Assembly: GCA_018398815.1 (NCBI GenBank)
Contig: CM031610.1
Span: 35,749,139-35,813,138, forward strand
From: Conus ventricosus
Taxonomy: Eukaryota; Mollusca; Gastropoda; Neogastropoda; Conidae
DNA: 64,000 nt
Reading direction: 5' to 3'
Position numbers and translations under genes: made by a program
In this document: piece after piece, positions 35,789 to 47,171 of the stretch
How positions within the stretch are numbered: the first letter of the stretch is position 1
How the letters are laid out: every line of letters starts with the position of its first letter
Notes under the pieces: model-generated
Database searches by the model: none
What the model saw: the letters and a program-made list of their open reading frames with translations, nothing else
What the model was told of the DNA's origin: nothing

Positions 35789-35846
35789 GTCTGTGTCTGT
35801 GTGGGTGCGTGCGTGCGTGCGTGCGTGCGTGCGTGTGTGTGTGTGG
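35723..35846. repeat. (GT)n and (GTGC)n microsatellite
   Basis: About 32 GT units, then about seven GTGC units, then GT again. Confidence 0.97.
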
Positions 35847-35964
35847 CTGAATCCAAATCTGCTGTTAATATTCATTTACTATACTCACCTTCTCTACTTC
35901 ACCTTGAACACCTAGACCACATAATACTGGTGACGAGACACACAAGACCAAAAAAAAAAAAAAA

Positions 35965-36036
35965 TCATGCATTCCCAAAGGCGATAGTTTGTTCCACAGT
36001 AAAAATGAATAATAATGTGACCTGCCGGTACAACAC
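35965..36036 (-). repeat. Diverged copy of the 108-bp satellite unit
   Basis: On the reverse strand GTACCGGCAGGTCACATTAT, then ACTGTGGAACAAACTATCGC match the satellite unit (GTACTGGCAGGTCGCATATT, ACTGTGGAATAAATTGTCGC) with several changes. It shows the unit existed as a dispersed repeat before it was amplified. Confidence 0.6.
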
Positions 36037-36865
36037 ATAGAGACGATTCTTTCAAAAGCGTCACCCACAGGGTACCTGATGAGGAGTAAGCAATACAGGC
36101 GATGAACCGTACCGGCCCAGTCCCACCCCTGTAATCCCTCATTCAGCTGTGCTGCTAATTTCTACACAAGTAAGTCGACTCTGGATGTGCATAAACAAAT
36201 GTTTCTGCTCAAAATACAGGACTCAGTGGTTCTCATACGAGTTAATGAAGGGTTTAACATTTATACTAAAACGTCCTTTGCATACAACCTCTCCTCCTCC
36301 CCTCCTTTGGCGAAAAAAATATATAATAGAGAAAACATAGTATTTTGGGTCTAGGATGTAACTGTGGACACGAACATGGAGTACCCACACAGTCACATTT
36401 CAGGTCTTAGCACACGCCCATGACCCTAACAGTGCCATTCCTTTTGTATTAATCTGTCTGCTTTGAATCACCTTACATGCATTTTAATGGGCATATGTAG
36501 GAAAAGAACGGGAATCAACTTTCAGACACATTAAAAACTCTCAGAGCAACCAGAGTTATTGTGTACTATTTCCATTGTATAAAAACAACTATAGAACAAT
36601 CGAACTGAAGCTGGTTATCATGCGGCATATACATTGATGACACTAACTTCAAGATAAAGCATAAACAAACCAAAAACAAAAACAAAAAAAAGAGGGGGGG
36701 GGGGGAGAAGAGAAAGAAAAACAAAAAACATTTTAGGTTCAGTCGCCATGGCCTTGCAAACAAAGATGGCGTCTATGGTCACCTTCTCTACCACGTCTTG
36801 GCAGTTCGTCCTTCTTCATCAAAGCTGGCGGCGATAATCTGACGCCAGTTACACACTGGGTGAAC
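36037..36865. other. Unassigned stretch
   Basis: No gene or repeat recognised apart from a purine-rich run at 36670-36722 with 12 G. Confidence 0.4.
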
Positions 36866-36867
36866 CC

Positions 36868-37010
36868 ACCATCACCATATAAAATGCCACCCTGAGTTGC
36901 CAAGGTGACATGACGTAGCTCAACGTCGGTACAGAATGTCACCCTGGGTGAATAACATTTTGTACCGGGGGTGGCATTTTGTACCGGGGTGGCATTGTGT
37001 ATCGCAACAC
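36868..37010. mobile_element. Palindrome-bearing MITE-like repeat
   Basis: Has ATAAAATGCCACCCTG, then GGTACAGAATGTCACCCTGG, then AATAACATTTTGTACCGGGG, then GGTGGCATTTTGTACCGGG. The GGTACA-AATGT and ACATTTTGTACC parts are inverted arms, as in the palindrome at 33879-33912. Non-coding. Confidence 0.45.
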
Positions 37011-37338
37011 GCTCTCGCGCGGCTGGCTTTACAGAAATGATATGAGAACTCGCACCGCCATGTCTCCACCACGTGCTGTTTATTCCGGGACGACCCATTC
37101 GTGAATACCTATAGGAAGTTTGTGCGGAAAGGCTGTACGATATCGCTGTCAGACATTTGCAAGTTCGAAGTCCACTTGCACTTACGTTGACGTACTGTAA
37201 TTCTGGTGGCGTGAGTGTTGTGTGCAGTGGGCCCTCAACAATACTTCCCTGCGATGGTTATTCGTGTCTGTCGTCACGATTGTGGATGTAAACGTTAACA
37301 CCCTGAATGCATCTAACTTTGGCCGTGCGGCGGTGACG

Positions 37339-37382
<44 letters not shown>

Positions 37383-38024
37383 TCGTGCGTCCGTGTGTAT
37401 GCGTGTGTGTGTGTTAGAGGGGTGGAGTGGGGGAGTCCCTGCCAAGTGCCAACACTTATTTTCACTTCAATGAAGCCCCAACACGCATTCTTTTACACCG
37501 TCCACCCTTTGATTCAAATCCGCACTCACATTGAATGGTTCCCCACTGAGCCACGCTTCATCTTCATACTAAGTTTTCGTTAAAAATCGGTTAAGTATTT
37601 CGTTGACAGGCAGGCGAACAAATAAAACCAGACAACAGACGCGGATGAAAACATAAACACTTGTAGCGGAAGTAGGAATGTGATATTTTTAGAGCGCGTT
37701 CTGACACCTCAATGCGCTTCACAACGTCAAGTGAATACACGCCTTTGCATTCACACTGGCTTGCGCGTTCCTGCTAGCTCGACTTTCTTCCCCGCTCTCT
37801 CTCCCTCGTCCTTCTTTCTCCCTCCCTCCACTCACCTTACAATCTCCACTGCACGCCTCGTCCTCCCCACTTCATCCCCTCCGCACTACACATGTCCCTA
37901 CAAAAAAATCACCACTCCCTCAAACACACACACACACGAGCGGAGAGTCATGTGTGCAAGACTGTTTTGTCTGTAAAGATAGTTGTGTTTTGAATTTGTT
38001 TTGAAAAGATGAGAGTGAGGGGTT
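37011..38024. other. Unassigned stretch with a (GT)n microsatellite
   Basis: A (GT)n tract lies at 37339-37376 with a GC-rich extension. No gene recognised. Confidence 0.4.
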
Positions 38025-38025
38025 G

Positions 38026-38481
38026 TGATGGACATAGGATGGCAAAGTTCTATGTCACTGTGACGGACATAGAAAGACAAAGTTCCGTGTCACTGTGACG
38101 GAAATTGCCAGTCTTATGCCACCGTGATGGACTAAGAAAGGCAAAGTTCTATGTTCCAGTGACGGAATAGAAAGGCAAAGTTTTGTGTCACTGTTTCGGA
38201 CATAGGGAAAGTTCCGTGTCACTGTGACAGACCTAGAATAGGCAAGGTTCTTTGTCGCTGTGACGGACTTCGATAGGCAAAGTTCTATGGCAATGTGACA
38301 GATGTAGAAAAGCAAAGTTCTGTGTCACTGTGACAGACCTAGAATAGGCAAGGTTCTTTGTCGCTGTGACGGACTTCGACAGGAAAAGTTCTATGGCAAT
38401 GTGACAGATATAGAAAAGCAAAGTTTTGTGTCACTGTGACGGACATAGAGAGGCAAAGTTCTATGTCAATGTGACGGACCT
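38026..38481. repeat. 35-bp satellite, left part
   Basis: About 13 copies of a unit of the type GACGGACCTAGAAAGGCAAA then GTTCTATGTCACTGT. It continues at 41609 after the inserted LINE. Confidence 0.95.
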
Positions 38482-38648
38482 TCTTCTTCTGTCCCTTGAC
38501 TACCGCCTTCATCATTTTGAAGATCCTGTAGACTATACGGGGTTTGCACGAAGTTGAAGTTGCCTGAGTTAGTGTTTGCTGGGCCGGGGAGGTGGGGGGG
38601 GGGGGGGGGGGGGATGATGGGGAGGGGGGACAGGGGGAGGGGTGTGGA

Positions 38649-40466
38649 TCAGATTAGGGATTTGAAGCCCTCTAGGGTGGGGCTGAGGGCAACCTCAGCA
38701 GGAAGGCCGTTCCAGTCTGGTATGGTCCTGGGGAAGAAGGATTTCTGTCTATACAGAGTCGTGCAGCTGGAAAGGTGGTATGTTGCTGGATGGGACCGTC
38801 GGGTTCCTTTGGGTGCAGAAGGATTTTGAGAGGGTTTGTGGCATGTGTTGATAATGAGGCTTCCGTTATGAAATTTGTAAAAGTTCACTAGTCGCGCCTT
38901 TCTCCTTCGTTCTGTGAGGGGGGACCATTGAAGGGTTTCAAGCATGTCGTATACACTGGAGGTTTTCCGGTGTCGATGGGTGACCCATCGAGCAGCTCGA
39001 CGTTGGATCGCTTCCAGCTTCTTAATATCCTTCTCTATGTAGAGGTCCCACACAGAGCTGGCGTATTCAAGGGTTGGGTGGACTAGTGATAGGTAGGCTT
39101 GCTGCTTAATGCGCTGGGATCCTACTTTCAGGTTCCGTCTCAGTAGTCCAAGAGTCTTGTTGGCACGGTTGGAGACATTGGAGACGTGGGGGCTCCAGCT
39201 GAGATCAGAAGTGATGGTGACGCCGAGGTATTTGGACTTACTGACTGTGTCAAGGGTGTGGCCACAGAGAGTGTAGTTTGAGGGTAGAGGGTTTCTCTTC
39301 CGGCTCACTCGCAGTGTCTGCATTCGTCTGGATGGAAACTCATGAGCCATCTCTGCTCCCACTCTGCGAGTCGATCGAGATCCTTCTGGAGGGCCTGCTG
39401 GTCGCTTGTGGAGGAGATAGTTTTGTGGCACCTGAGTGTCATCAGCAAAGAGACGAGCAGTGGAGGACAGTCCAGTCGGCATGTCATTGATGTAGAGTAG
39501 GAATAGGCTAGGCCCAAGAACAGAACCTTGGGGAACTCCAGACTCCACAGGGACAGGACTGAAAGTAGCTCCATCCACCACTACTGACTGCTGTCTACCC
39601 AAGAGGAAATTCTTAATCCAAGTGTGTGTTTTACCTGTGATACCAAGGGAATGGATCTTGTGGAGCAGGAGGGAGTGACAGACTTTGTCAAACGCCTTGG
39701 AAAAGTCCATGATCAGAGCGTCTGTCTGTTTTCCAGCCTCAAGGTTTATGGATAGCTCGTCTACAAGTCCAATGAGCTGGCTTTCACAGGAGCGCTGACG
39801 TCTGAAGCCGTGCTGTGCTTTGGTGATAACACCATTCTCCTCAGCGAAGTTCATGACGGTGCTCGTGGTGATGTGCTCCATTACTTTGCATGGAACACTG
39901 GTCAGAGAGATAGGACGGTAGTTTTATGGGCGGTTGCACTCACCTTTCTTGAAGACTGGGGTAACATTGGCAGTTCTCCAGTCCTTTGGTACTATGCCCC
40001 TGTTGAGGGAGCACTGTTAGAGGAGTGTGAAAGCAGGGGCTAGTTTTACAGCAAGCTCTCGCAGTAATCTCGGGCTAATGCCGTCTGGACCAGGAGCTTT
40101 ACTCGGATTCAGGTCCTTAAAGAGCTTGGTGACTCCTGCTACTGAAATTGTTGGGGTGCTTACAGTAGGAAAGTCTGATGGAGGATCTGCCGCTAGGTCA
40201 GTTCTAGAAGTAAACTCTTCTTTGCTGCAGGTGAACTTCGGGCTGAAGGCTGAGTGGAATTGCTGATTTAGCACTTCAGCTCGTTCTTTAGCTTCTGTGA
40301 CGAGTCTGCCGTCTTTCCTTAGTGGAGCTACACTTGTGGCCTCAGCACGCAGGGCCTTGATGTATGCCCAGAACGTCTTGTTCGTTACTGGCTTCTCATC
40401 TGTGCCGTCTTTGAAACATGTTCTCGGTGTATGTCCAGTAAGAACGGCGCAGGTTTCTTTGGACAT
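38649..40466 (-). pseudogene. Reverse transcriptase of the inserted LINE
   Basis: An upstream frame (40466-40017) ends in LNPSKAPGPDGISPRLLREL. Two in-frame stops (near 40018 and 39926) then separate it from VPKDWRTANVTPVFKKGE and NYRPISL. The long frame 39881-38649 (410 codons) has QHGFRRQRSCESQL, DFSKAFDKV (motif A, catalytic Asp), SGVPQGSVLGP (motif B), LFADDTQ (motif C, catalytic Asp pair) and the thumb QRRAARWV. It ends in IPDWNGLPAEV. Between about 39440 and 39310 the genuine reading (ALQKDLDRLAEWEQRW) lies in another frame. Two compensating indels therefore keep the long frame open while scrambling about 45 residues. The long frame should not be taken as an intact enzyme. Confidence 0.85.
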
Positions 40467-40769
40467 TGTGTTTCAGCTTATTCAGTTTGGTTCGCACTTT
40501 TGGGTTTTTGGTCTTTTTCCACTGTTTTTACAGTCGGTCTCGTCGCTGGATCATCTTCAGGGTTGTATAGTCTACCCAGGGCTTGTTGTTTTTCCGCCTA
40601 TGTTTCTTTTGGGGATATGCTTCTCTGTCATGGAGGCGATGCCTTCTTTCAGCGATTGCCAAAGCTGTTCTGTGTCACTATTTGTATCGAAGGATTCCAG
40701 CACCGAATGAGAGAGTTCAGCTGCACTGGATTTAATTGAAGGCCAGTCTGCTTTGGAATATTGGGGGAC

Positions 40770-41480
40770 TGTGCGCTTTGATGGATGTTTACGTGCAGGG
40801 TTGGTGACGTGCAGGGTTGGTGTCGAACTTTAGGTAGACGATGTCATGGTCGGAGAGTCCAGGGAGGGGCTCTATCCGAGGCACTAGGGAAGGATGACTC
40901 GTGAGAAAGAGGTCGAGGGTGTTCTCTTCTCTTGTGGGGAATGTGACAGCTGTTCGTAGCCAACGTCATTCACCGGGTCAAGAAATTGGTTGTGGATTTC
41001 TACACGTCTGGCTGGGCTTTTCAATGTCTTTGTGATCCAATCAAACGAAGGGAGATTGAAATCACCTCCAATGATGACAGTAGCATTTGTAGCTATGACA
41101 CGTCGGACATGTTTCGAACTTCGCGAGGCTGATCAAGTCACTGGTTTTGGGCCTATAGTAGGCGGTAACAAGAAGTTGCCTTCTTCCTTTTAACTTGATC
41201 CTCACCCAGATCAGTTCGCACCCATCCACTGACAGTTCCTCCACTTCCTGGCATGTTAAATGATTCGCCACGGCTATCAGTACTCCCCCGCCAAGCCGGT
41301 CCCTGTCATGCCTGAAGATGAAGAAGTGAGGAGGGAAAAGCTCACTAGAGCGGATATCGGAGTCAAGCCATGTCTCGGTGCCAAAGATATATCAGGCTTC
41401 GTGCTGTCAATTAAATTCTGTAGTTCTGCCTTTTTGCCCGGCTGGATTGCAATTGATATTTTAAAGTCTTAGCGGTCGGT
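40770..41480 (-). pseudogene. Endonuclease domain of the inserted LINE
   Basis: Reads PGKKAELQNLIDSTKPDI, then GTETWLDSDI, HDRDRLGGGVLIAV, LLVTAYYRPKTSD and GGDFNLPSFDWI. After one frameshift it continues to LDLFLTSHPSL and LPGLSDHDIVYLKF. These are the catalytic Glu (TETW), Asp/Asn (GDFN) and SDH blocks of an AP-type endonuclease in the right order. In an intact element it would nick the target. At least one frameshift near 40950 breaks this copy. Confidence 0.8.
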
Positions 41481-41608
41481 TGAACTGCTTATTTTGTCTG
41501 GTAGCTCGTGAGGGTGTAGACGAGTGGATGGGTTTAAAGTTTGTTGATGTAAGTGAGGTTTCTGTGGGACTTAGTAGAGAAGAAAAGTCTCCTCCATGAC
41601 TAGCACTT

Positions 41609-42497
41609 GACCTAGAAAGGCAACGTTCTATGTTAGTGTGACGGACGTAGAAAGGCAAAATTGTGTGTTACTGTGATGGACCTAGAAAGGCAAAGTTTTG
41701 TGTCACTGTGATGGACCTAGGAAGGCAAAGTTTTATGTCCCAGTGACAGATAAAAAGGCAAAGTTTTTGTCACTGTGACGGACATAGGGAAAGTTCTGTG
41801 TGAATGTGCTGACATAGAAAGGCAAGGTTTTGTGTTACTGTGACGGACCTAGAAAAGTAAAGTTCTATGTCAATGTGACGGACATAGAAAAGCAAAGTTT
41901 TGTGTTACTGTGACGGACGTAGAAAGGGAAAGTTCTATATAAGTGTGACGGACATAGAAAGGCAAAGTTCTGTGCCACTGTGGCAGACGTAGAAAGGCAA
42001 AGTTCTCTGTCACTGTGATAGACCGAGAAAGGCAAAGTTCTCTGTCACTATGATGGACTTAGAAAGGTAAAGTTCTCTGTCACTATGATGGACTTAGAAA
42101 GGCAACGTTCTCTGTCACTATGATGGACTTAGAAAGGCAACGTTCTCTGTCACTGTGATGGACTTAGAAAGGCAAAGTTCTCTGTCACTATGATGGACTT
42201 AGAAAGGCAAAGTTCTCTGTCACTGTGATGGACTTAGAAAGGCAACGTTCTCTGTCACTGTGATGGAATTAGAAAGGCAAAGTTCTCTGTCACTATGATG
42301 GACTTAGAAAGGCAAAGTTCTCTGTCACTATGATGAACTTAGAAAGGCAAAGTTCTAGGTCTCTGTGACGGACCTAGAAAGGCAAAGTTCTATGTCAATG
42401 TGACGGACCTAGAAAGGCAAAGTTCTATGTCACTGTGACGGACATGAAAAGGCTAAGTTCTATATCACTGTGACAGACATAGAACGGCAACGTGCTA
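41609..42497. repeat. 35-bp satellite, right part
   Basis: About 25 copies. A run near 42050-42300 consists of GATGGACTTAGAAAGGCAAC-type units spaced exactly 35 bp apart (for example 42087 and 42122), with C/A and GTG/ATG variants between neighbours. Confidence 0.95.
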
Positions 42498-42640
42498 AAT
42501 CCGAACGGCAGCCAAACTGAAGAGCTCATCCACTGTACGTTTCTCTTCTGAAATTTTGGATACGGTGAAAATTTAGCAGAGAAACAGTTCAGTTCCATTC
42601 ATGTTGTTTATAGCGCAGATGACCTCAAGGGGCCATGCTA

Positions 42641-43320
42641 AGGCTGTTACCTCGTCACAAGGGCTGTTACCTCGTCACAAGGGCTGTTACCTCGTCACAA
42701 GGGCTGTTACCTCGTCACAAGGGCTGTTACCTCGTCACAAGGGCTGTTACCTCATCACAAGGGCTGTTATCTCGTCACAAGGGCTGTTACCTCGTCACAA
42801 GGGCTGTTATCTCGTCACAAGGCCTGTTACCTCGTCACAAGGGCTGGTATCTCGTCACAAGGGCTGTTACCTCGTCACAAGGGCTGTTATCTCGTCACAA
42901 GGGCTGTTACCTCGTCACAAGGGCTGCTACCTCGTCACAAGGGCTGTTACCTCGTCACAAGGGCTGTTATCTCGTCACAAGGGCTGTTACCTCGTCACAA
43001 GGGCTGTTACCTCGTCACAAGGGCTGTTATCTCGTCACAAGGGCTGTTACCTCGTCACAAGGGCTGTTACCTCGTCACAAGGGCTGTTACCTCGTCACAA
43101 GGGCTGTAACCTCGTCACAAGGGCTGTTATCTCGTCACAAGGCCTGTTACCTCGTCACAAGGGCTGTTACCTCGTCACAAGGACTGTTACCTCGTCACAA
43201 GGACTGTTATCTCGTCACAAGGGCTGTTACCTCGTCACAAGGGCTGTTATCTCGTCACAAGGGCTGTTACCTCGTCACAAGGGCTGTTACCTCGTCACAT
43301 GGGCTGTTATCTCGTTACAG
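42641..43320. repeat. 20-bp minisatellite, 34 copies, no indels
   Basis: The unit GGGCTGTTACCTCGTCACAA is repeated 34 times in perfect 20-bp register, with substitutions only. A C/T variant (TTAC or TTAT) is scattered in short 40- and 60-bp patterns, for example TCC-TCC at 42961-43080. Three units give 60 bp, so two of the three + frames stay open for about 250 codons with a 20-residue repeat. The third has a TAA at 43107. The open frames follow from the period and are not evidence of a gene. Confidence 0.98.
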
Positions 43321-43329
43321 TCACTCTCT

Positions 43330-44200
43330 TCATAGATTTTTCTTAATCACATGCACACGACCCGTGAAATCAGATTTTACAAAAACACACTAAAACTGCT
43401 ATCAAAAATCTTTCTTCCATGAAAAAGTACATTTAGTAGGACATCTCTGGATAAGATTTTCACAGAGTCTACTGTAAAGTGTTCCTGTCCGACATGTGCG
43501 TCCCAACACTGTATACGATCATGTTTGATAGTGACTGGTACATAACATGGAATGCACCGTGGAGCTTCTTCGCCTTTTAAGAGATACGAGTGGATGTAAA
43601 AGAAGCGGCCTGTGTGCAAACTGCACAAGCTGTTTCTTCTTCTCGGCACCCAGTGGCACTTGGTAAGAACTCCTTAATGTTTGGACATATTTGAAAGAGT
43701 TTGTTATCCGTCTGCGTGTTCCATTCGTCTTTCCAGAGGTCTTTGAGAGTCTGAGCTTTAGGTTTCAGGTAGGTGTGAGGGACAGAGAATCTGCCCAACT
43801 CTTTGTTTAAACCATTTTTGATAAGTTGATCAACCTCTTCGTTGCCCCGAACGCTGACATGACCGGGAACCCAAGCAAAAACAGTGTGGTGACCATCAGA
43901 TTTCAGAGAGATGTACAGTTCAAACAAAATCAGAAATTGGGGATGCTTGAGGTTACGGCAGCAATGGTCTCCAAAGCAGAAAGGGAATCGGGGAGAACGA
44001 AGGAGTGTTTTGAAGTGCCAGGAATAACGCTGTGAGCGTAGAAGTTTAGATGGAGCTGTCAGAGGGAATGTGTCTAAAACATTTCTGAGAAGGAGCTGTC
44101 GAGAACACGCAGCGGAAGCAACCCCTTCGTCAGATGTAGAACCGGTAGAAGAACGAAGAGACTTCGGTGACACATAGATGTTCAAGTGCTCAGAACGATA
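43330..44200 (-). mobile_element. I-group LINE fragment: RNase H and C-terminus
   Basis: The reverse strand begins VYVSPKSLR-like (44185) and reads DSLSALETIAAV in a shifted frame. It then reads FAWVPGHVSVRGNEEVDQL (RNase H), FLPSATGCREEETAC, and after another shift HSYLLKGEEAPRCIPCYVPV with a Cys/His end, stopping at 43377. Compared with the copy at 7.49-13.59 kb the order is the same and this copy is less decayed. RT and everything upstream are missing, and the usual 3' end is also lost against the 20-bp minisatellite. The piece is therefore truncated on both sides and not a simple insertion. Confidence 0.8.
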
Positions 44201-44864
44201 TCAAAGAACTATTCCAGAAATAATTTGGAAGCAAAGGCAGGAATTTTTGTATCTTATATCTTTGTCCAGCGGGAAGTTAGTGTGGTTCTTTAAGGAAAAG
44301 TGTGCAGGATGATTTATGTGCTTTAAACCAAACCGACTGCAGAAGCTGCCCGAGGGCTAAAAAGCATTGCTTAAAGATGAAATATGCCAGGCATAATACA
44401 GATTGTTACACAGCACAGCTGAAGGTTGCTCGGGTTTTATTTTGATTTTCAGTGTGTGAAACGCCCAATTTTCATATTGACAAACAACCTGTCAACGTAC
44501 AACCATATTTATGGTATGGTCTTTGAAACATAAGCCTACTGGTCAATGTAGGTTAAGACGTTTAATAAATATATCGTCCTCATCAGTTTAGCAGCTGACC
44601 CTTCGCACACACGAAAGTGTGCATGTATGTATGGGCTCAGAACTCGTACTCGGAAAAGAGGAAACATCGGAGAGCCCTCCATGTCAAAAGTGCTCAAAGA
44701 CACTGACTGTTCCAACAACACCCTGAAACCGACTACACATGGAGTAGTGACTGCAGCCCGGAGTTCATACAAATAGGCCACTCCAAAGCACTTTGTTCGT
44801 CCCAGGTTCAGAAGCATTTCCGAACATTGTTAAAGTCTTTCGCTCACTAGAAAAATGAAGGTCG

Positions 44865-44902
<38 letters not shown>

Positions 44903-45439
44903 TCCCCTTCCCCTCGTCCAAGCCTCATATTCCCAATCCCATCTACCCGGTCCTCAGACACAAAAGCAGTGTCAAGTTTCGTGAGATCTGGGGTCTGGAG
45001 GAAAAAATCAAAAATCAAAACAAAACTGGCTCGACTATAAAAGTGCCCCCACGCCAGTGACAGACCAGTTGTGGAGTGGTTACAGTCTGATGTGTGGCAA
45101 CAAATACCCCGGATTTTTTTTTTTCTTCAAGTTGATAATGGTTGATAGTTGAAAGTTGCCTTTCACGATAATAGACCTAGTTCGTGAAGTTTGACCCAGA
45201 TTTAAACGTGGTAGGCGTTTAAACGTGGTAATGGACTTATACATAATACTTATATGCCACCTGAAAATGTCTTCTACTTGTTCTACTTGTTAGCGCAGCC
45301 AGCTTCGTGATTTTGAACATTCTGCTGCGTTGGTGAAACATGCGTTCATATTCGTTTCGTGTATTTCCGTCGGCACACTATGACATATTCCTCCTAAAGG
45401 TGGAATGAAGCTGAACACGCATGTCAATTTTTTTTTAAT
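44201..45439. other. Unassigned stretch with poly-C
   Basis: No gene recognised. A 35-nt poly-C lies at 44866-44900. Confidence 0.45.
44866..44900. repeat. Poly-C tract, 35 nt
   Basis: 35 consecutive C, joint longest homopolymer of the window. Confidence 0.95.
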
Positions 45440-45697
45440 GATTATTCATTCATTGATTTATTTTCATTATTTATTTGTTTATTTTGTGCGTGCGTCCACA
45501 CACAAGACTTGGATTGAGAGTGTCATCCGAAGGACAAGGGTGGGATTGGTGTCTGCACGGATGTAAACTCAGATAGAAAAAGAAAAAAGCAGAAAATTTC
45601 TTTCGATCTGATTCGCAAGTGGTTACCGAACGCCGGACCTAGGGACAAGTGTCCGACGCCCCACCCACCACACCAACCAGACCACGTTCATACACTA
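45435..45697 (-). mobile_element. tRNA-derived SINE
   Basis: On the reverse strand GGTTGGTGTGGTGGGTGGGG then GCGTCGGAC resembles the A-box half of a tRNA. GGTCCGGCGTTCGGTAACC is a B-box-like part (about 45625-45645). A CCTTCGGATGACACTCTCAA core-type phrase follows, and it ends in an A/T-rich AAATAAAT tail at about 45435-45485. Polymerase III transcription and LINE-driven retroposition are the known behaviour of this class. The 5' tRNA part is diverged. Confidence 0.6.
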
Positions 45698-47030
45698 TAG
45701 CTCTGTAAAACCGGATGATGATCAGCCCATGCGTTGACTTACCTTGCATACATACAAACGCAGAGACAGGCATCCTCGTGCAAACAGGATGACAACCATT
45801 AAAAAGAAAAAGAAAAAAAAAAGAAGAAGAAAAAGAAAAATCTGCACTGCAATGTCACGCGTCCGCACAGTGTAGTTCGAATTGTAGACGCGGCCAGAAC
45901 AGTTCACAAGTTTGTTCTTAAAGAAAATTTTCAGTCTTGAAGATGAAACTGAAAATTTTCAGAAAGGGATAGACTGGAAGCATTAAAAAAAGAACAAACA
46001 AACAACACACACACACACACACACACCACACCACACACACACACACAACACACCTTTTTTTAAGCAACAGAAAAGAGTAAATTGGTGGTGCAGAATTTCA
46101 GTGCAGCGAGAAGGCCTGAGTTCTGAAAGCCAGGCGTCACACTCGATCTGCAATCATCTGTCAGTTTGTGTACGAGGATGGTACATCTCCATTGAAGTGA
46201 ATGGGGGTGGGGTCGGAGAAAAGAGAAGAAGGAAGAATGGAGAGTGTTGGATGGGGGTGGCAGGAAGGGCGTGGGGAGAAAAGGGGCTGGTTGAATTGGA
46301 TATACTCGGTTTGTGATACCGTGGCGAAGAAGAAATTGCTTTCAAATTGGCTTAATGCAACTACCATATTAAAAAATCGACGTGAACACTGTGTTCTCTC
46401 TCAGGTGTTGGTTAAAATACATCACATCGACGCCTGCGTGGTGTATGCTTTTACTTGCTCTGGTGCTTTGTGTGTTTGAACTACATCAAGCACAGGACTT
46501 TTGAAACAAAACAAACAAAAATGAATAAAGCAAGCAAACTGAACACTAACAGATACAGTTTTCAATGGAATACTTTGTAATCAAAAGATTAGAGAAACTA
46601 TTTACTCAAAGAAACGAAGACGTGTGCACAATTTGGTTGTAGAAAAAAAAAAAGATGTAACAGATTTTTTGTGAAGACTTCACGAACTATGCTTCACTTT
46701 ACATTCCTCCGTGACCCTATCAACATAGGGTTACATGGTTACGTACAATGGTAGTGGTCATTTCAAATCATTGCTCCCAGTGCCCATTCTATAAAGGGAC
46801 CCACTCATCTATTCGTCGATCACTTTGTGCAGCTCAGAAAACTGCAAATGTGGTTCTTGCTGTGAACTTGATTCAGCGCTAAGTAATAAAGCTAAAGAAA
46901 AAAAATGATAATAGTACATAAATACAGAATTTCTGCTTGTTTTCAGGGTATATCAGCAAGAAAATAAGCGAAATATGGACAAGCGGGAGAGGAAATTATG
47001 GAACGTGTACATGGTTGAGAATAAGAGATA
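45698..47030. other. Unassigned stretch with short repeats
   Basis: No gene recognised. A small hairpin with GAAAATTTTCAGT arms lies at about 45928-45962, and a CA-rich run at 46004-46048. Confidence 0.4.
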
Positions 47031-47033
47031 TCT

Positions 47034-47171
47034 TTTACCCTCCTCATCTCATTCTGACTGGTTGATGGCAAACGTGGTTATAATTTTAAGTATTACACAT
47101 TCTTTACCCTCCATATCTCATTCTGACTGGTTGATGGCAAATATTATTATAATTTTATGTATTACACATTC
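47034..47171. repeat. 68-bp tandem duplication
   Basis: Two copies sharing TCATTCTGACTGGTTGATGG and TTATAATTTTA-GTATTACAC. Confidence 0.9.

Larger units (their letters stand above)
38482..41608 (-). mobile_element. Jockey/CR1-type LINE inserted in the 35-bp satellite
   Basis: A 3.1-kb reverse-strand non-LTR retrotransposon: endonuclease (about 41480-40770), linker, RT (about 40100-38650), and a 3' end with a short GAA-type tail (38482-38490). The satellite is interrupted at GACCT (38477-38481) and resumes with GACCT (41609-41613). This is a 5-bp target duplication, and removing the insert restores a normal unit. ORF1 is absent, so the element is 5'-truncated or short. Stops and frameshifts inactivate it. 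The G-rich 3' UTR includes 20 G at 38594-38613. Confidence 0.85.

Noticed and set aside
36072..36110. Second hammerhead core (CTGATGAGG)
   Set aside because: No GAAA partner at the right distance and no stem II.
42601..43393. Two overlapping + frames of about 250 codons with a 20-residue repeat
   Set aside because: A forced result of a 20-bp period without stops; no start context, splice sites or composition change.
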